Shown: one piece after another, positions 16,937 through 27,456 of the stretch
How positions within the stretch are numbered: the stretch's first letter is position 1
Layout of the letters: every line of letters begins with the position of its first letter
DNA from: Aquimarina mytili
GTDB taxonomy: Bacteria > Bacteroidota > Bacteroidia > Flavobacteriales > Flavobacteriaceae
Reading direction: 5' to 3'
DNA: 64,000 nucleotides
Assembly (NCBI RefSeq): GCF_016735115.1
Contig: NZ_JAERQJ010000003.1
Span: forward strand, 682,001 to 746,000
Notes under the pieces: model-generated
Seen by the model: the letters and a program-made list of their open reading frames with translations, nothing else
Told to the model about the DNA's origin: nothing
The model's database searches: none
Position numbers and translations under genes: made by a program

Positions 16937-17626
16937 CTATTCTGTTCTAAAATTCCATATCTGGCCCATCGTAGCATTTTGATTGCTATCTTTCACGACT
17001 ACTCGCCAATAATATGTTATCCCTGTTGATACTGATACTTCTATTTGAGAAGTCGTACTATTTTCTTCTAGTAAAGAAGGGGAATCACTAATTCCAAAAT
17101 ACACGTCATACGTCAAAGAATCTCCGTCGGCATCATTAGCATCCCAATCTAAAGTAATACTGCTTCCCGTTACCCTATTTCCTGAACCAGGACTTATCAA
17201 CTCTGGAATACCAGGTAATCTATTTATTGAAGCTTCCGGTTCGGTAAAGAAACTCTGTACTGTTGAGTAATCACCGTCGTTACCCTTATCATCGCTAGCC
17301 TTAACTCGCCAATAATAGGTAATCCCTTTTTCTAGATCGAATACCTTGTTTGCCGCCGAAGTAACCGAAGTAAACAATATCGTATTAAAACTGGGTTCAG
17401 CAGCGATCTCGATTACATAACTCACCGTATCTCCATCGGGATCGGTAGCGGTGTTCCAGGCAAACTCTAAATCAGTACTTGCACATGTTAAATTATTACT
17501 CGGAAATACCAGTTTAGGTGCCTCAGGAGACTGATTGAATATAGGAATTATCACATCATCATCTGCTTCACAGGAAACTAGAAATACAGTACATAGTATT
17601 GCGATATATAGATATACTTTTTTCAT
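16937..17626 (-). CDS. Surface lipoprotein with two FN3-like domains (module A)
   Basis: 229 residues. A lipoprotein signal ends in FLVSC, and the acidic residues right after the Cys (EADDD) fit the Bacteroidetes lipoprotein export signal for the outer face of the outer membrane. Two fibronectin-III-like beta-sandwiches follow (about 30-130 and 135-229), each ending in the WRV-D-N pattern (ITYYWRVKASDDKGND and ITYYWRVVVKDSNQNA). It closely resembles the lipoprotein at 32909-33607, differing mainly in the first 30 residues. It lies 91 nt downstream of adhesin A and is probably cotranscribed with it. It may anchor or assist the adhesin; that is inference. Confidence 0.87.
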   Translation of the reverse strand: MKKVYLYIAILCTVFLVSCEADDDVIIPIFNQSPEAPKLVFPSNNLTCASTDLEFAWNTATDPDGDTVSYVIEIAAEPSFNTILFTSVTSAANKVFDLEKGITYYWRVKASDDKGNDGDYSTVQSFFTEPEASINRLPGIPELISPGSGNRVTGSSITLDWDANDADGDSLTYDVYFGISDSPSLLEENSTTSQIEVSVSTGITYYWRVVVKDSNQNATMGQIWNFRTE

Positions 17627-17659
17627 CTCTTATTTTTTGAACTCATTACTTTCACATAA

Positions 17660-17683
17660 GGCCCTTTGATTACATTCAGGGCC
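17660..17683 (-). other. Hairpin between adhesin A and its lipoprotein
   Basis: A 6-bp GC-only stem, GGCCCT/AGGGCC, with a 12-nt loop in the 91-nt gap. It has no T-run, so it may be an mRNA-processing or stability element rather than a terminator. Confidence 0.45.
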
Positions 17684-17717
17684 AGTTTGGTAACATGACC
17701 GATATAAGGTTATCTTT

Positions 17718-20700
17718 TTATTGTTTTATAATTTTAAATACTTCTCCTTTATTCACTGTAATAAAATAGACCCCTTCTGGCAATCGTTCCATTGGTAATA
17801 TTAATTGTCCAGATGTTACAGTATACTCATCAGAAGAAACCAAAACTCCTAAGGCATTATACATTGCTACCTGTATCTGAGTACTCGCACCATTTGGAAT
17901 AAAGAGTGTGGTATTTCCTTGAGTTGGGTTTGGAGCAATACGCATTTCATTAATCAGATTTACTTTGGTAAATAATTTCCCTTCGCACTCAACTTTAGAT
18001 GATATAATCAATTCATCGCCATGTTGCACATCTACAGTAAAAGTCTTTGTAGTGTACTCACCTATAACCTCATCATTAATTCGCGCTATATACGGAGCAG
18101 TACCTGTAGTTACCTCAACGTTTACTTTTGCCGCTCCTGTTTCGGTAATGAGCTCGGTCTTTCCTGTTAAGCTTTCTGCGTCTTGGATCACTGCTTCAAA
18201 ACACTGCTCGCAATTGGTAAAACCATCAACTCCAATACAAACCGGATAGGTACCTGGTGGTAAATCTCCTACTTCTAAAGATGATGTAAAACTATAGTCT
18301 ATGCCATTGATTGTAGTGGTATATGCTAATGCTGTAGTAGCCGTTATGCTTAATATCCCATTATTTTTATCGACACAAGTTTCGCTAGCCGTAGTTATTG
18401 TAAAATTATTAGCCGGCACACTAAGGATTGGACATGCTCCAACTACATTAACTATTCTGGTAACTTGAGTAGCCATTTCACCGCTTGCACTTGTCGCATC
18501 ATAGGTAACCGTATACATGCCCAGCTGATTTACATTAACGGGTGTAGCATCAATGGTTAACATGGCACCATAGGTTACATCTGCTCCTAGTTCGGTATAT
18601 ACATTGCCTTGTATTATCGTCTGAGGATTACCACCAAGCAATGTAATCACCGGTGTAGGGCAACTTAACCCTCCATCATTAATCGTCCAATTATAAGGAG
18701 CACTTGTTAACGTATTTACCGCATCGACACTTAAACAGTGTGCTACATCGGCATCTAACGTTAAATTAGAAGGAATTTGAGTTTCTCCTGCTTCTAAGGT
18801 TGCCCATCCGATCAACGTTTTATCATAATTTTCTTGGGATAAACCAGAACCTATAAATATCCTTTTCATATTTGTAACACTTGAAATATCCCAATTGGAT
18901 AGATCCTGATCAAAGGATGATGCACCTTCAAATAATTCTTCTATATCTTGAACTTGACTAAAATCCCAATTACTCAAATCCTGGTTAAAAGAAGTAGCTC
19001 CGTAAAACATAGCATACATATATTCTACAGTTCCTAAGGTCCAATTACCAACAGGCTGGTTGAATGAAGTAGCATTATAAAACATATATGCCATATCTGT
19101 AACCGTGGCCATATTCCAATTAGAAATATCCTGATTAAATGCGAAAGCTTCTTCAAAAGCAGAATCCGTTCTTAAAAGATTCGTAAATACCCAACCACTA
19201 ATATCTTCGTTAAAAATAGAACACTCATAGAACATACCATGAATATACTCTATAGTAGACATATCCCAGGAACCAATAGTATCTTTAAGATCCTCAAAAT
19301 TTGTACATTCTCCAAACATACTGGTTAATTCAGTAACTTGTGTAAAATCTGGAATATCATCAGCATTTAACTTCAAGTTCTCACAACCATAAAAGGCTTC
19401 TCTAAAGCTGGTCCATTGTATATTTCCCCATTGTTCTATTGATCTTATTTTGTCTTTATCTCCAGTGTTATCAAAGTTGATTCTAGGAAAATCTCCAACG
19501 ATCTTTACAGTATACGTTCCTGCGGTTGCATATTGATGCATAGCATCGCCCGTAAAACCGGTCTCTATAGTTCCATCTCCCCAGTCTATCCTATAGTTAT
19601 ATCCTGAATCCTTAGTCGGTATGGTAATAGATTCATTAGCTGTAGTAGTTTGCCAGGTAGTAATAAAGAAATCCTCAGGACAACCTTTTCCTCCATCTGC
19701 AATTGTCCAATTGTACGGAGCGCTCGTTAGGGTATTTCTAGCTGTTTCTCCTAAGCAATACGGTATTCCTTCTGCATGAAAAATTACTCCAACCGGAATT
19801 TTAGTTTCTCCACCATCTAATCTAGCCCAACCTATTAACGTAGCATCATAATTCTCAGTAGACATACCCGAATTACTAAACATATGCTGAATTGAGTTCG
19901 TATTTTCTATTACAGAACTGATATCCCAATCTCCTAAGTCCTGATCAAAAGCTGTGGCTCTCTCAAAAGTATTATTGATATTACCTAAATTCTTTGTATC
20001 CCATCCGCTGATATCCTGGTTAAATGCAATAGCATCTCTAAACATATTTGCAAAACTTGTTGCTTCGCCTGTATCCCAATTTGAGATATTACCATTAAAC
20101 GCAGTCGCCCCATCAAACATAGAACCGAAACGTTCTCCCATAGCTGTATTCCAGGAATTAAGATTTTGATTAAAACGAACATTCCTAAAGAACATAGATG
20201 AGAAATTCTTTACGTTGGTTACATTCCATGAATCTATATTTTCGTTAAAGTTTGAGCGGCTGAACAATGAAGTCATCATTTCAACGGTACTTACGTCCCA
20301 ATTCCTCATGTTACCACCATTATCTACCAAAGCAGTAGTTTGTTCAAACATCCATCGCATACTGCTTACCAAACTAAGATCTGGAGCATCAATTGCATTG
20401 ATTACCAAATTACTACAACGTGAAAAAGCACCTTCCATGGAAGTCCATTGTTGTACTCCCCATTGTTCAACGGATAAGATTTTCTCTTGGTTTTCAAAAT
20501 TAAATCTAAAGCTAATCCTAGGAAAATCTCCAATAATCCTTACAGTATAAATTCCTGCAGTTACATATTGGTGAGTTGCATCTCCTGCAACTCCACTTTC
20601 AACCATACCATCTCCCCAATCTACTGTATAATCGTATCCACTCCCTGTAGTAGGTATGGTAATAGCTTCATTAGCCACAGTAGTTTGCCAGGTAGTAATA

Positions 20701-23700
20701 AAGAAATCTTCGGGACAACCTTTTCCTGCATCGTTAATTGTCCAATCATAAGGAGCACTAGTTAGGGTGTTTCTTGCAGTTTCTCCTAAACAATAAAAAG
20801 TACTAGCATCTAATTTTACATCTGCCGGAATTCTTGTTTCTCCAGTTTCTAAGGTTGCCCAACCTATCAGTGTAGCGTCGTAATTTGTTTGAGACATTGC
20901 CGAACCTATAAGCATACCATCCATTGAATCCCTGCTTGTATTACTTATATCCCATGCTGCAAGATTTTGATCAAAAGTAGTTGCATTTAGGAACATAAAA
21001 TCAAAATATTGTGCCAGTGCCACATTCCACATTCCAATAGGTTGATTGAAAGCTGTTGCTCCATCAAACATATTGGTTAGATCATTCGCTTTCTCAGTAT
21101 TCCAGTTATTTAAAGGTTGATTAAATTCCGTATTATTTTTAAACATACTAGAAAAGTCTTCAACCTTACTTACATTCCAACCATTGATGTTTTCGTTAAA
21201 CGGTGTATCTTCAAATAGACTGGATATGGTAGTTACGTTCTCTAGATTCCAAGTACCTATATTGTTTTTTAAATCTTCAAGACTTGTACAACCTAAAAAT
21301 GTTCTATACAAGGAAGTAACAAGAGTCAAATCTGGAACGTCATCAGCATTTAATTTCAGATTAGTACATCCCCTAAAAGCATTTGCCATAGAAATCCATT
21401 GTATACTTCCCCATTGTTCAATCGATCTTATTTTATCTTTATCTCCAGTGTTATTAAAGTTGATTCTAGGAAAGTTGCCCGTAATCTTTATGGTATAATT
21501 TCTTGCATTCGTATAGGTATGTGATGGCGCTGTATCTGTGGTTACTGCTTCTACGGTATTATCCCCCCATTCAACCACATAACGATACGATTCACCGCTA
21601 ACAGTAGGTATGGTAATGGTTTCATTAGCAGTAGTAGTTTGCCAAGTAGTGATAAATTTTTCATCCTCTGGGCATCCTAATCCCAAATCAGAAATTCTCC
21701 AGTTATAATCGTTTACTAACTGAAATCGTTCTACAAAAGCATCACAATATCGGGTAAGATCGATAGATACATTTACATCACGAGGAATTCTGGTTTCTCC
21801 CGCATCCAATGTTGCCCATCCTTGTAATGTTTTATCATAATTTTCTGTGGAAAAATTATTGGTAGCCAAACTATTTGTTGTGATAAAAGATCTCATGGTT
21901 ACGGCTTCACTAATATCCCAATTCCCTAAGTTCTGATCAAAATTTGGACATACATAAAACATCGCATCAAAATTTCTTACTTTGGATACATCCCAATTTC
22001 CGATATCGTGATTAAAACCAGATTGAATGAACATCGCATTCATATCTTCTACATTTCCGGTGTCCCAGGTACCTATAATATCTTGTAAATCTTCAAAATT
22101 GGTGTTTTTCGCAAACATTCGTCGGGTAGTAATAACTGCACTAAGGTTAGGAGTATCGGTGGCATTTAATTTAAGATTAGCACAACCATTAAAGGCTTGC
22201 GCCATAGATTGCCAAGCTATAGTGCCCCATTGTTCTACAGTTAAAATTTTATTTTTACTTCCCCCATCATTAAAGAAAATCCTTGGGAAATTTCCGGTAA
22301 TTTTTACAGTATATGTTCCAGCTGTGGTATATTGGTGTGTAGCATCTCCTGTAAATCCATTTTCAACGACTCCATCTCCCCAATCTACTGCATAATTGTA
22401 CCCACTACCTGTAGTTGGTATGGTAATCGATTCATTAGCTGTAGTGGTTTGCCACGTAGTGATAAAGGCATTTGTAAAATCACATCCAAAACCACCATCA
22501 GTAATTGACCAGTTATATGTTGATGATGTTAATAGATTTCTAGCTGATTCTCCTAAACAAAATTTTAGATTTCCAGCTCCAAAGGAAACATTTAAAGAAA
22601 GAGATTCTCCACTTTCCAACGTCGCCCAACCGATAAGTGTAACATCATAATTTTGATCAGACATACCCGTACCATTAGTAAAAATATCTGTAAAATCTGA
22701 CACATTACTAATATCCCAATCCCCTAATGATTGATCAAAAGACTTCGCATCAGCAAAAGTTTCTATTGCTGATTCTAGATTCGTAGTAACCCATTGATCC
22801 AAAGGATAATTAAAATCTTCACAAGCCTGAAACATATGATCAATACTCTTTACACTACTAACATTCCAAGTATTGATATTCTCATTCATAAAAGCATTAC
22901 GAAACATACTATTCATTGAGCTAATGGTACTTACATTCCAATTTCCTATATTTCCACCATTATCAATACAGGATCCATCTTCGAACATACTCTCCATGGA
23001 GGTTGCATCGCTAAGATCAGGAGCATCGGTTGCATTTATTTCTAAGGATCCACAACCCTTAAATGCACTTTCCATAGAAGTCCACTTGTTACTTCCCCAT
23101 TGCTCGATCGTTTGAATTTTTCGGCTATCCGCATTACCATTAAAACGCATATGATTAAAATTACCATAAATACGAATGGTATATGTACCAGCGTTTGCAT
23201 AGGTATGATAGGCTTCTTCCGTTTCATTTGTAATGATACCATCACCCCAGTCTACTTTAAAATCAAGTCCTGTATCTACAACAGGAAGCGCTATTTCTTC
23301 ATTATTGCTATCTATCCTCCAAGTGGTAATAAAGAAATCAGTTTCGGAACAAGTGGTTCCTACATCATTAATTGTCCAGTTATTTGGCGCACCTGTTAGG
23401 ATATCTCTTGCTTCTTTTCCTAAACAATATGTTGCATTAGTACTAAATCGTACATTATTTGGAATTTTTGTTTCGTCAGCATCTAATCGAGCCCATCCTA
23501 TCAATGTAGCATCATAATTAGCTTGTGATATCCCAGAATTTAATAGCATATCAGTCATAAAAAACTGCACTCCACTCAAATTCCAATTACCTAAATTTTG
23601 ATCAAAAGCGGTTGCGCCATTAAATGTATTTCTAAAGAAAGCAATATTTTTAGTATCCCAATTACTAATATCTTGATTAAATGAAGTAGCTGATGCAAAA

Positions 23701-25238
23701 GTGGCATCCATAAAGAATACCCCACTTGTATCCCAATCTCCAATATTTTCATTAAAAACTGTACATCCTTCAAACATATTTGAAATATTTGTACTTGTAA
23801 CCATATTCCAATCTCCAATTTTGTCTTTCAAGTCTTCAAAATTGGTACAATCTTTAAACATGTTGATTGTAGAATTAATTGCAGATAAATTTGGTACATC
23901 ATCAGCATTTAATTTAAGATTAGCACAACCCTCGAATGCATTTTCCATGCTTTCCCATGCGATGGTTCCCCACTGCTCAACAGTCAGTATTTTATCAGCC
24001 TCTGCATTATTATTAAAATATATTCTAGGGAAATCTCCTGTAATTTTTACTGTATATGTTCCCGCAGTAGCATACTCGTGGGTTGCATTTCCTGTAAGTC
24101 CGCTTTCAACAGTTCCATCACCCCAATTTACTCTATAGTCATATCCAGAACCATTAGTAGGTATGGTGATACTTTCATTGGCTGTAGTAGTTTGCCAGGT
24201 AGTGACAAAGAAATCGGTTTCAGCACAGCCAGAAGCGATTCCTCCATCTGTAATTGTCCAATTTAATGTATTGATATCTGTTAAAGTATCTCTTGCATTT
24301 AATGCTTCACAATAGCTTACTCTATCAGCATTTAATACAATATTGGATGGTACTTGTGTTTCCCCTGCATCTAAACTTGCCCATCCAGTTATTGTAGCAT
24401 CATAATTAGTAGGTGATAACCCTGAATTGCTTAACATTCCAGACATGTCAAGAATGTTACTAATGTCCCATGACCCTAATGATCTGTCGAAATTATTAGC
24501 ACCTAAGAACATATCTCTCATGTTATTTACCATACTTACATCCCATTTATCAATAGGTTGATCAAACGATCTTGCTCCTGCAAACATTCCTGTCATGTTC
24601 ACAAATTCTGAAGTGTTAATGGTCCAGTTAGAAATATCTTGATTGAACTTTCTGGCATCTCCAAACATGTTCAAAAAACTGGTTACTTTGCTTACATTCC
24701 AATTGGTAATATTACCATTAAACTCTGGGGTGTTAGAAAACGTAAAGCTCATTCCCTCAATGTTACTTACATCCCAATTGGATAAATCGGTAGCATCAAA
24801 AGCTACACAATCATTAAACATTCTACCTAAACGAGTTACTTGAGATAAATCAGGTGCGTCTGTAGCATTATAACGCAAATTTCTACATCCCCAAAAAGCA
24901 TTTCGCATACTTTCCCAAGCAATAGTTCCCCATTGCTCAATAGATAGAATCTTGTCTTTATCTCCAGTTGCATCAAAATAAATTCTGGGGAAATCCCCTA
25001 AAATCTTAACTGTATATGTATCCGCATTAGCATAATTATGTGTAGCGTCTCCTGTAAATCCAGTTTCGATTGTGCCGTCACCCCAATCTACCGTATAATT
25101 ATATCCGGTTCCTGTAGTAGGGATGGTAATTGATTCGTTGGCAGTAGTGGTTTGCCAGGTAGTAATAAATTCGTTTTGCGCGTTCGAGAAGTTCACAAAA
25201 CTAACCATAAAAAATAGTGCAATGTAAAAGTGCTTCAT
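17718..25238 (-). CDS. Giant T9SS surface protein with seven PKD/BspA-like (DUF285) units (module A)
   Basis: 2506 residues. A signal peptide (cleavage after NFSNA) is followed by seven tandem units of about 270-350 residues. Each unit starts with a line like TTWQTTTANESITIPT and a PKD-like strand set (VDWGDGT), continues with DUF285/BspA-type repeats (patterns such as NWDVSKV and FNQDISNW), and ends with a Cys pair (YCLGETARNTL ... GC). Unit 3 is the most diverged. Then come an Ig-like domain (VITLLGGNPQ), a module shared with adhesin B, and a T9SS type A sorting domain (IAPNPTQGNTTLFI to the end). It is predicted to be exported by T9SS and attached to the cell surface, where it probably binds a ligand or other cells. 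Confidence 0.9.
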   Translation of the reverse strand: MKHFYIALFFMVSFVNFSNAQNEFITTWQTTTANESITIPTTGTGYNYTVDWGDGTIETGFTGDATHNYANADTYTVKILGDFPRIYFDATGDKDKILSIEQWGTIAWESMRNAFWGCRNLRYNATDAPDLSQVTRLGRMFNDCVAFDATDLSNWDVSNIEGMSFTFSNTPEFNGNITNWNVSKVTSFLNMFGDARKFNQDISNWTINTSEFVNMTGMFAGARSFDQPIDKWDVSMVNNMRDMFLGANNFDRSLGSWDISNILDMSGMLSNSGLSPTNYDATITGWASLDAGETQVPSNIVLNADRVSYCEALNARDTLTDINTLNWTITDGGIASGCAETDFFVTTWQTTTANESITIPTNGSGYDYRVNWGDGTVESGLTGNATHEYATAGTYTVKITGDFPRIYFNNNAEADKILTVEQWGTIAWESMENAFEGCANLKLNADDVPNLSAINSTINMFKDCTNFEDLKDKIGDWNMVTSTNISNMFEGCTVFNENIGDWDTSGVFFMDATFASATSFNQDISNWDTKNIAFFRNTFNGATAFDQNLGNWNLSGVQFFMTDMLLNSGISQANYDATLIGWARLDADETKIPNNVRFSTNATYCLGKEARDILTGAPNNWTINDVGTTCSETDFFITTWRIDSNNEEIALPVVDTGLDFKVDWGDGIITNETEEAYHTYANAGTYTIRIYGNFNHMRFNGNADSRKIQTIEQWGSNKWTSMESAFKGCGSLEINATDAPDLSDATSMESMFEDGSCIDNGGNIGNWNVSTISSMNSMFRNAFMNENINTWNVSSVKSIDHMFQACEDFNYPLDQWVTTNLESAIETFADAKSFDQSLGDWDISNVSDFTDIFTNGTGMSDQNYDVTLIGWATLESGESLSLNVSFGAGNLKFCLGESARNLLTSSTYNWSITDGGFGCDFTNAFITTWQTTTANESITIPTTGSGYNYAVDWGDGVVENGFTGDATHQYTTAGTYTVKITGNFPRIFFNDGGSKNKILTVEQWGTIAWQSMAQAFNGCANLKLNATDTPNLSAVITTRRMFAKNTNFEDLQDIIGTWDTGNVEDMNAMFIQSGFNHDIGNWDVSKVRNFDAMFYVCPNFDQNLGNWDISEAVTMRSFITTNSLATNNFSTENYDKTLQGWATLDAGETRIPRDVNVSIDLTRYCDAFVERFQLVNDYNWRISDLGLGCPEDEKFITTWQTTTANETITIPTVSGESYRYVVEWGDNTVEAVTTDTAPSHTYTNARNYTIKITGNFPRINFNNTGDKDKIRSIEQWGSIQWISMANAFRGCTNLKLNADDVPDLTLVTSLYRTFLGCTSLEDLKNNIGTWNLENVTTISSLFEDTPFNENINGWNVSKVEDFSSMFKNNTEFNQPLNNWNTEKANDLTNMFDGATAFNQPIGMWNVALAQYFDFMFLNATTFDQNLAAWDISNTSRDSMDGMLIGSAMSQTNYDATLIGWATLETGETRIPADVKLDASTFYCLGETARNTLTSAPYDWTINDAGKGCPEDFFITTWQTTVANEAITIPTTGSGYDYTVDWGDGMVESGVAGDATHQYVTAGIYTVRIIGDFPRISFRFNFENQEKILSVEQWGVQQWTSMEGAFSRCSNLVINAIDAPDLSLVSSMRWMFEQTTALVDNGGNMRNWDVSTVEMMTSLFSRSNFNENIDSWNVTNVKNFSSMFFRNVRFNQNLNSWNTAMGERFGSMFDGATAFNGNISNWDTGEATSFANMFRDAIAFNQDISGWDTKNLGNINNTFERATAFDQDLGDWDISSVIENTNSIQHMFSNSGMSTENYDATLIGWARLDGGETKIPVGVIFHAEGIPYCLGETARNTLTSAPYNWTIADGGKGCPEDFFITTWQTTTANESITIPTKDSGYNYRIDWGDGTIETGFTGDAMHQYATAGTYTVKIVGDFPRINFDNTGDKDKIRSIEQWGNIQWTSFREAFYGCENLKLNADDIPDFTQVTELTSMFGECTNFEDLKDTIGSWDMSTIEYIHGMFYECSIFNEDISGWVFTNLLRTDSAFEEAFAFNQDISNWNMATVTDMAYMFYNATSFNQPVGNWTLGTVEYMYAMFYGATSFNQDLSNWDFSQVQDIEELFEGASSFDQDLSNWDISSVTNMKRIFIGSGLSQENYDKTLIGWATLEAGETQIPSNLTLDADVAHCLSVDAVNTLTSAPYNWTINDGGLSCPTPVITLLGGNPQTIIQGNVYTELGADVTYGAMLTIDATPVNVNQLGMYTVTYDATSASGEMATQVTRIVNVVGACPILSVPANNFTITTASETCVDKNNGILSITATTALAYTTTINGIDYSFTSSLEVGDLPPGTYPVCIGVDGFTNCEQCFEAVIQDAESLTGKTELITETGAAKVNVEVTTGTAPYIARINDEVIGEYTTKTFTVDVQHGDELIISSKVECEGKLFTKVNLINEMRIAPNPTQGNTTLFIPNGASTQIQVAMYNALGVLVSSDEYTVTSGQLILPMERLPEGVYFITVNKGEVFKIIKQ

Positions 25239-25332
25239 AAGGGGGTATGTTCTTGTTATACTAGATTTTTGAGCTTGATTTTGATTGAAAGCTTCAACCC
25301 ATAGGTTGGTAGATTCAACATAAAATCGTGGG

Positions 25333-25340
25333 CAAAATTA
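25333..25340 (-). promoter_or_regulatory. -7 promoter element for adhesin A
   Basis: Minus-strand TAATTTTG fits TAnnTTTG. The predicted start site is near 25326, giving an unusually long leader of about 88 nt. Confidence 0.5.
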
Positions 25341-25370
25341 AGATTATTTTAAGAAAAATACTGCTATACA

Positions 25371-25380
25371 GGGGTTGCAA
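25371..25380 (-). promoter_or_regulatory. TTGCAACCCC motif upstream of adhesin A
   Basis: Minus-strand TTGCAACCCC lies exactly 30 nt upstream of the -7 element. The same 10-mer sits at the same distance upstream of the fibre protein A promoter, so it is a candidate regulator-binding site. Confidence 0.45.
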
Positions 25381-25592
25381 GGAGTGTTAAAATATGAATT
25401 GACGTGATAATGCGACAGGATAATTTGAAGCAGGTTTACATTTTAAGATCTCGATACAATTTTCATTCGTTCTCACTTCTGAAAATTACTTGATCTGACA
25501 GAATTAATACATTCTGTTTACAGGCTCATCAAGTGTTTCTTTATTGTAGCGTAACCAAACCATTTGTCTATCGAAATCTATAAACCCAATAA

Positions 25593-27272
25593 TCAATTCC
25601 TTGGATCAGTACTACCTGCTTTCTTAATAAACTCAATAATATCTTTTTTGGAGTCGACCCCTATTTTTTTTCGGATACGAGATCGGGAAGATTTTATGGC
25701 CGAAACTGTAGTACTTTGCAGTTTACTAATCTCTGTTGAGTTGAGTCCCAAAGTCATTAAACAGAGTAGTTCTTTTTCTTTCTCTTTTAATTGGGGGAAT
25801 TGCTTATCTAGAATCACTTTAAAATCCAAACTTACTTTATTTAGATAGGATTGTAAATCAGTAGTTGTTTTTTTGGTGGCTCTTTCTGAAAGTAAGGAAG
25901 CCGACAGCGAATGTAATGCCTTAACACGTTCTTTTTCATTTTCTAATTTGATAATTTCACGAATCTCACCTAAAGTTTTGTTGAGAACTTCTTGACGTAT
26001 TGAGTTATCGACCACTACTCTTTTAAGTTCTTTTTCTTTAGTAACCAGAGCAAGCTCTGCCTTCACCTTTTCGAGCTGTTCTTTTTGTAATTTACTTTTG
26101 GACAATGCGATACGATGTTTTGCATTTTTTCTAGTCAACCAAAAAATAATGCCCCCCAAAACCATTGCTATGGCAAACAAGATAAGATACAATCGTTTTT
26201 TAGCGGTTTCACTTTCTAAACGTAGTTGATCGGCTTGTTTTTCTTTTTCAAATTTATAATTGAGTTCTAACGCTGTGGTGCGCTTCGCTTTTTCTATATT
26301 ATTAACAGAATCATTATAGGTCTTATAGATTTTATAATCTTGTAATGCTTGCTGATACTCCTTTCTTGTTTCATTAAGGTTACTTCTGCTATAATATTGC
26401 TTGAGTAACAATTCTTTATGCTTCAGCTTTTTAGCAACTGTTATGGCACTATCTAGATAGGGTAGAGCTTTATCATACTCTTTAAGTGCATTATACAATA
26501 CGGCAACATTTAGGTAACTAATGCTTAATTCACTCTTATCCTGTATATTCTTTGAAATCCCTACATTTTCTTTATAAATCGCAATAGCCTTATCAAACTC
26601 TTTGTTACTGTAATAAATTGCAGCTAAACCGCCATTAACCTTAGCTATTCTGTTTTTTGAACAGGGTAATGCTTTTACTTTTAGAACATGAATAAGGCTA
26701 GAATCATTTTGTTTATTGGTATAGTATGTAACCGCTAACATATGATGGGATACGGCTAAACTTTCAACATCTTCCAACTTTTCTTTAATCGCAATAGCTT
26801 CTTTAAAATATTGTTTTGATTTTTTATACTCTTTTTGGCGTCTGTAAAACATCCCTAGATTATGTAAAGCCAATCCAATGGTAACAGAGTCCTTTATACT
26901 TTGACTGATGTCTAAAGCTTCAAGATAGTTAGATAATCCTTTCTCGGCATTACCCTGTTTATTTTCTAAAATACCTAGATAGTTGAGTGCCTCGGCATTA
27001 CTTTTTTGGTAATAGTACCCCTCTTGATTATCTTTTAAAAATGCTAATACCTCATTAAGGATTATTCTAGAGGTATCTACATCAAACCAGTGCATTTGTT
27101 TTACCAGTTTAATCTTATAATCAATCCGGGCAGAATCGGTAGTTGCTATTTTTATTTTATGTTTTAATATATTCGCAAGACTATCATGAGATTGCGAATA
27201 CATCGAAAAGCAAAGCAAGAAGACACTTATGTATATGGATGTTATTTTCAATAGATCGTTTTTTGGTAACAC
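25593..27272 (-). CDS. Membrane-anchored TPR regulator with LuxR-type HTH (module A)
   Basis: About 559 residues. A signal/anchor is followed by TPR repeats in the periplasm (about 60-330), one transmembrane helix (LYLILFAIAMVLGGIIFW, about 370-388), a coiled coil of about 100 residues, and a C-terminal GerE/LuxR-like helix-turn-helix (about 485-550, with EKEKELLCLMTLGLNSTEIS and SAIKSSRSRIRKKI). The layout suggests signal sensing outside and DNA binding inside. It is upstream of adhesin A and paralogous to the regulator at 38211-39848. The start is GTG at 27272 or, leaving a better leader, TTG at 27251; no ATG is available. It is probably the regulator of module A, by inference. Confidence 0.85.
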   Translation of the reverse strand: MLPKNDLLKITSIYISVFLLCFSMYSQSHDSLANILKHKIKIATTDSARIDYKIKLVKQMHWFDVDTSRIILNEVLAFLKDNQEGYYYQKSNAEALNYLGILENKQGNAEKGLSNYLEALDISQSIKDSVTIGLALHNLGMFYRRQKEYKKSKQYFKEAIAIKEKLEDVESLAVSHHMLAVTYYTNKQNDSSLIHVLKVKALPCSKNRIAKVNGGLAAIYYSNKEFDKAIAIYKENVGISKNIQDKSELSISYLNVAVLYNALKEYDKALPYLDSAITVAKKLKHKELLLKQYYSRSNLNETRKEYQQALQDYKIYKTYNDSVNNIEKAKRTTALELNYKFEKEKQADQLRLESETAKKRLYLILFAIAMVLGGIIFWLTRKNAKHRIALSKSKLQKEQLEKVKAELALVTKEKELKRVVVDNSIRQEVLNKTLGEIREIIKLENEKERVKALHSLSASLLSERATKKTTTDLQSYLNKVSLDFKVILDKQFPQLKEKEKELLCLMTLGLNSTEISKLQSTTVSAIKSSRSRIRKKIGVDSKKDIIEFIKKAGSTDPRN

Positions 27273-27285
27273 GTTGGTTTCACTT

Positions 27286-27312
27286 CAAAAATACATCATA
27301 ATATCTTTGCAA
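27286..27312 (-). promoter_or_regulatory. Promoter of regulator A
   Basis: On the minus strand TTG, 16 nt, then TATTTTTG: both elements of the Bacteroidetes consensus, with a slightly short spacer. The predicted start site is near 27279, only 7 nt before the GTG, which favours the TTG start at 27251. Confidence 0.5.
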
Positions 27313-27336
27313 CCATAATATAACCTTTTTGCAACC
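27306..27336. promoter_or_regulatory. Pair of TTTGCAACC repeats upstream of regulator A
   Basis: Two direct copies of TTTGCAACC start 22 nt apart, about two helical turns, one of them overlapping the -33 element. The core is shared with the sites upstream of adhesin A and fibre A, which suggests autoregulation. Confidence 0.45.
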
Positions 27337-27456
27337 TCTATAACAGAAACTAAGTAAGTACACACGACTAAATTTCAATTCTCTATTTCAAAAATAATGA
27401 GATATGCACAACAACCATTATTACTGACCCGCGCATGCCTTTTATCCATCCGCGCA

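Larger units (their letters stand above)
25239..25592. other. Upstream region of adhesin A
   Basis: A 354-nt spacer without a gene. It carries the adhesin A -7 element (25333-25340), the TTGCAACCCC motif (25371-25380), a small hairpin in the predicted leader (CAACC/GGTTG, 25295-25308), and a 7-bp inverted repeat ACAGAAT/ATTCTGT (25498-25517) nearer the regulator gene, which may mark its 3' end. Confidence 0.55.

Noticed and set aside
17718..25238. Numerous plus-strand open frames opposite the giant adhesin
   Set aside because: They are antisense by-products of the repeated coding sequence, with no start signals or family motifs.
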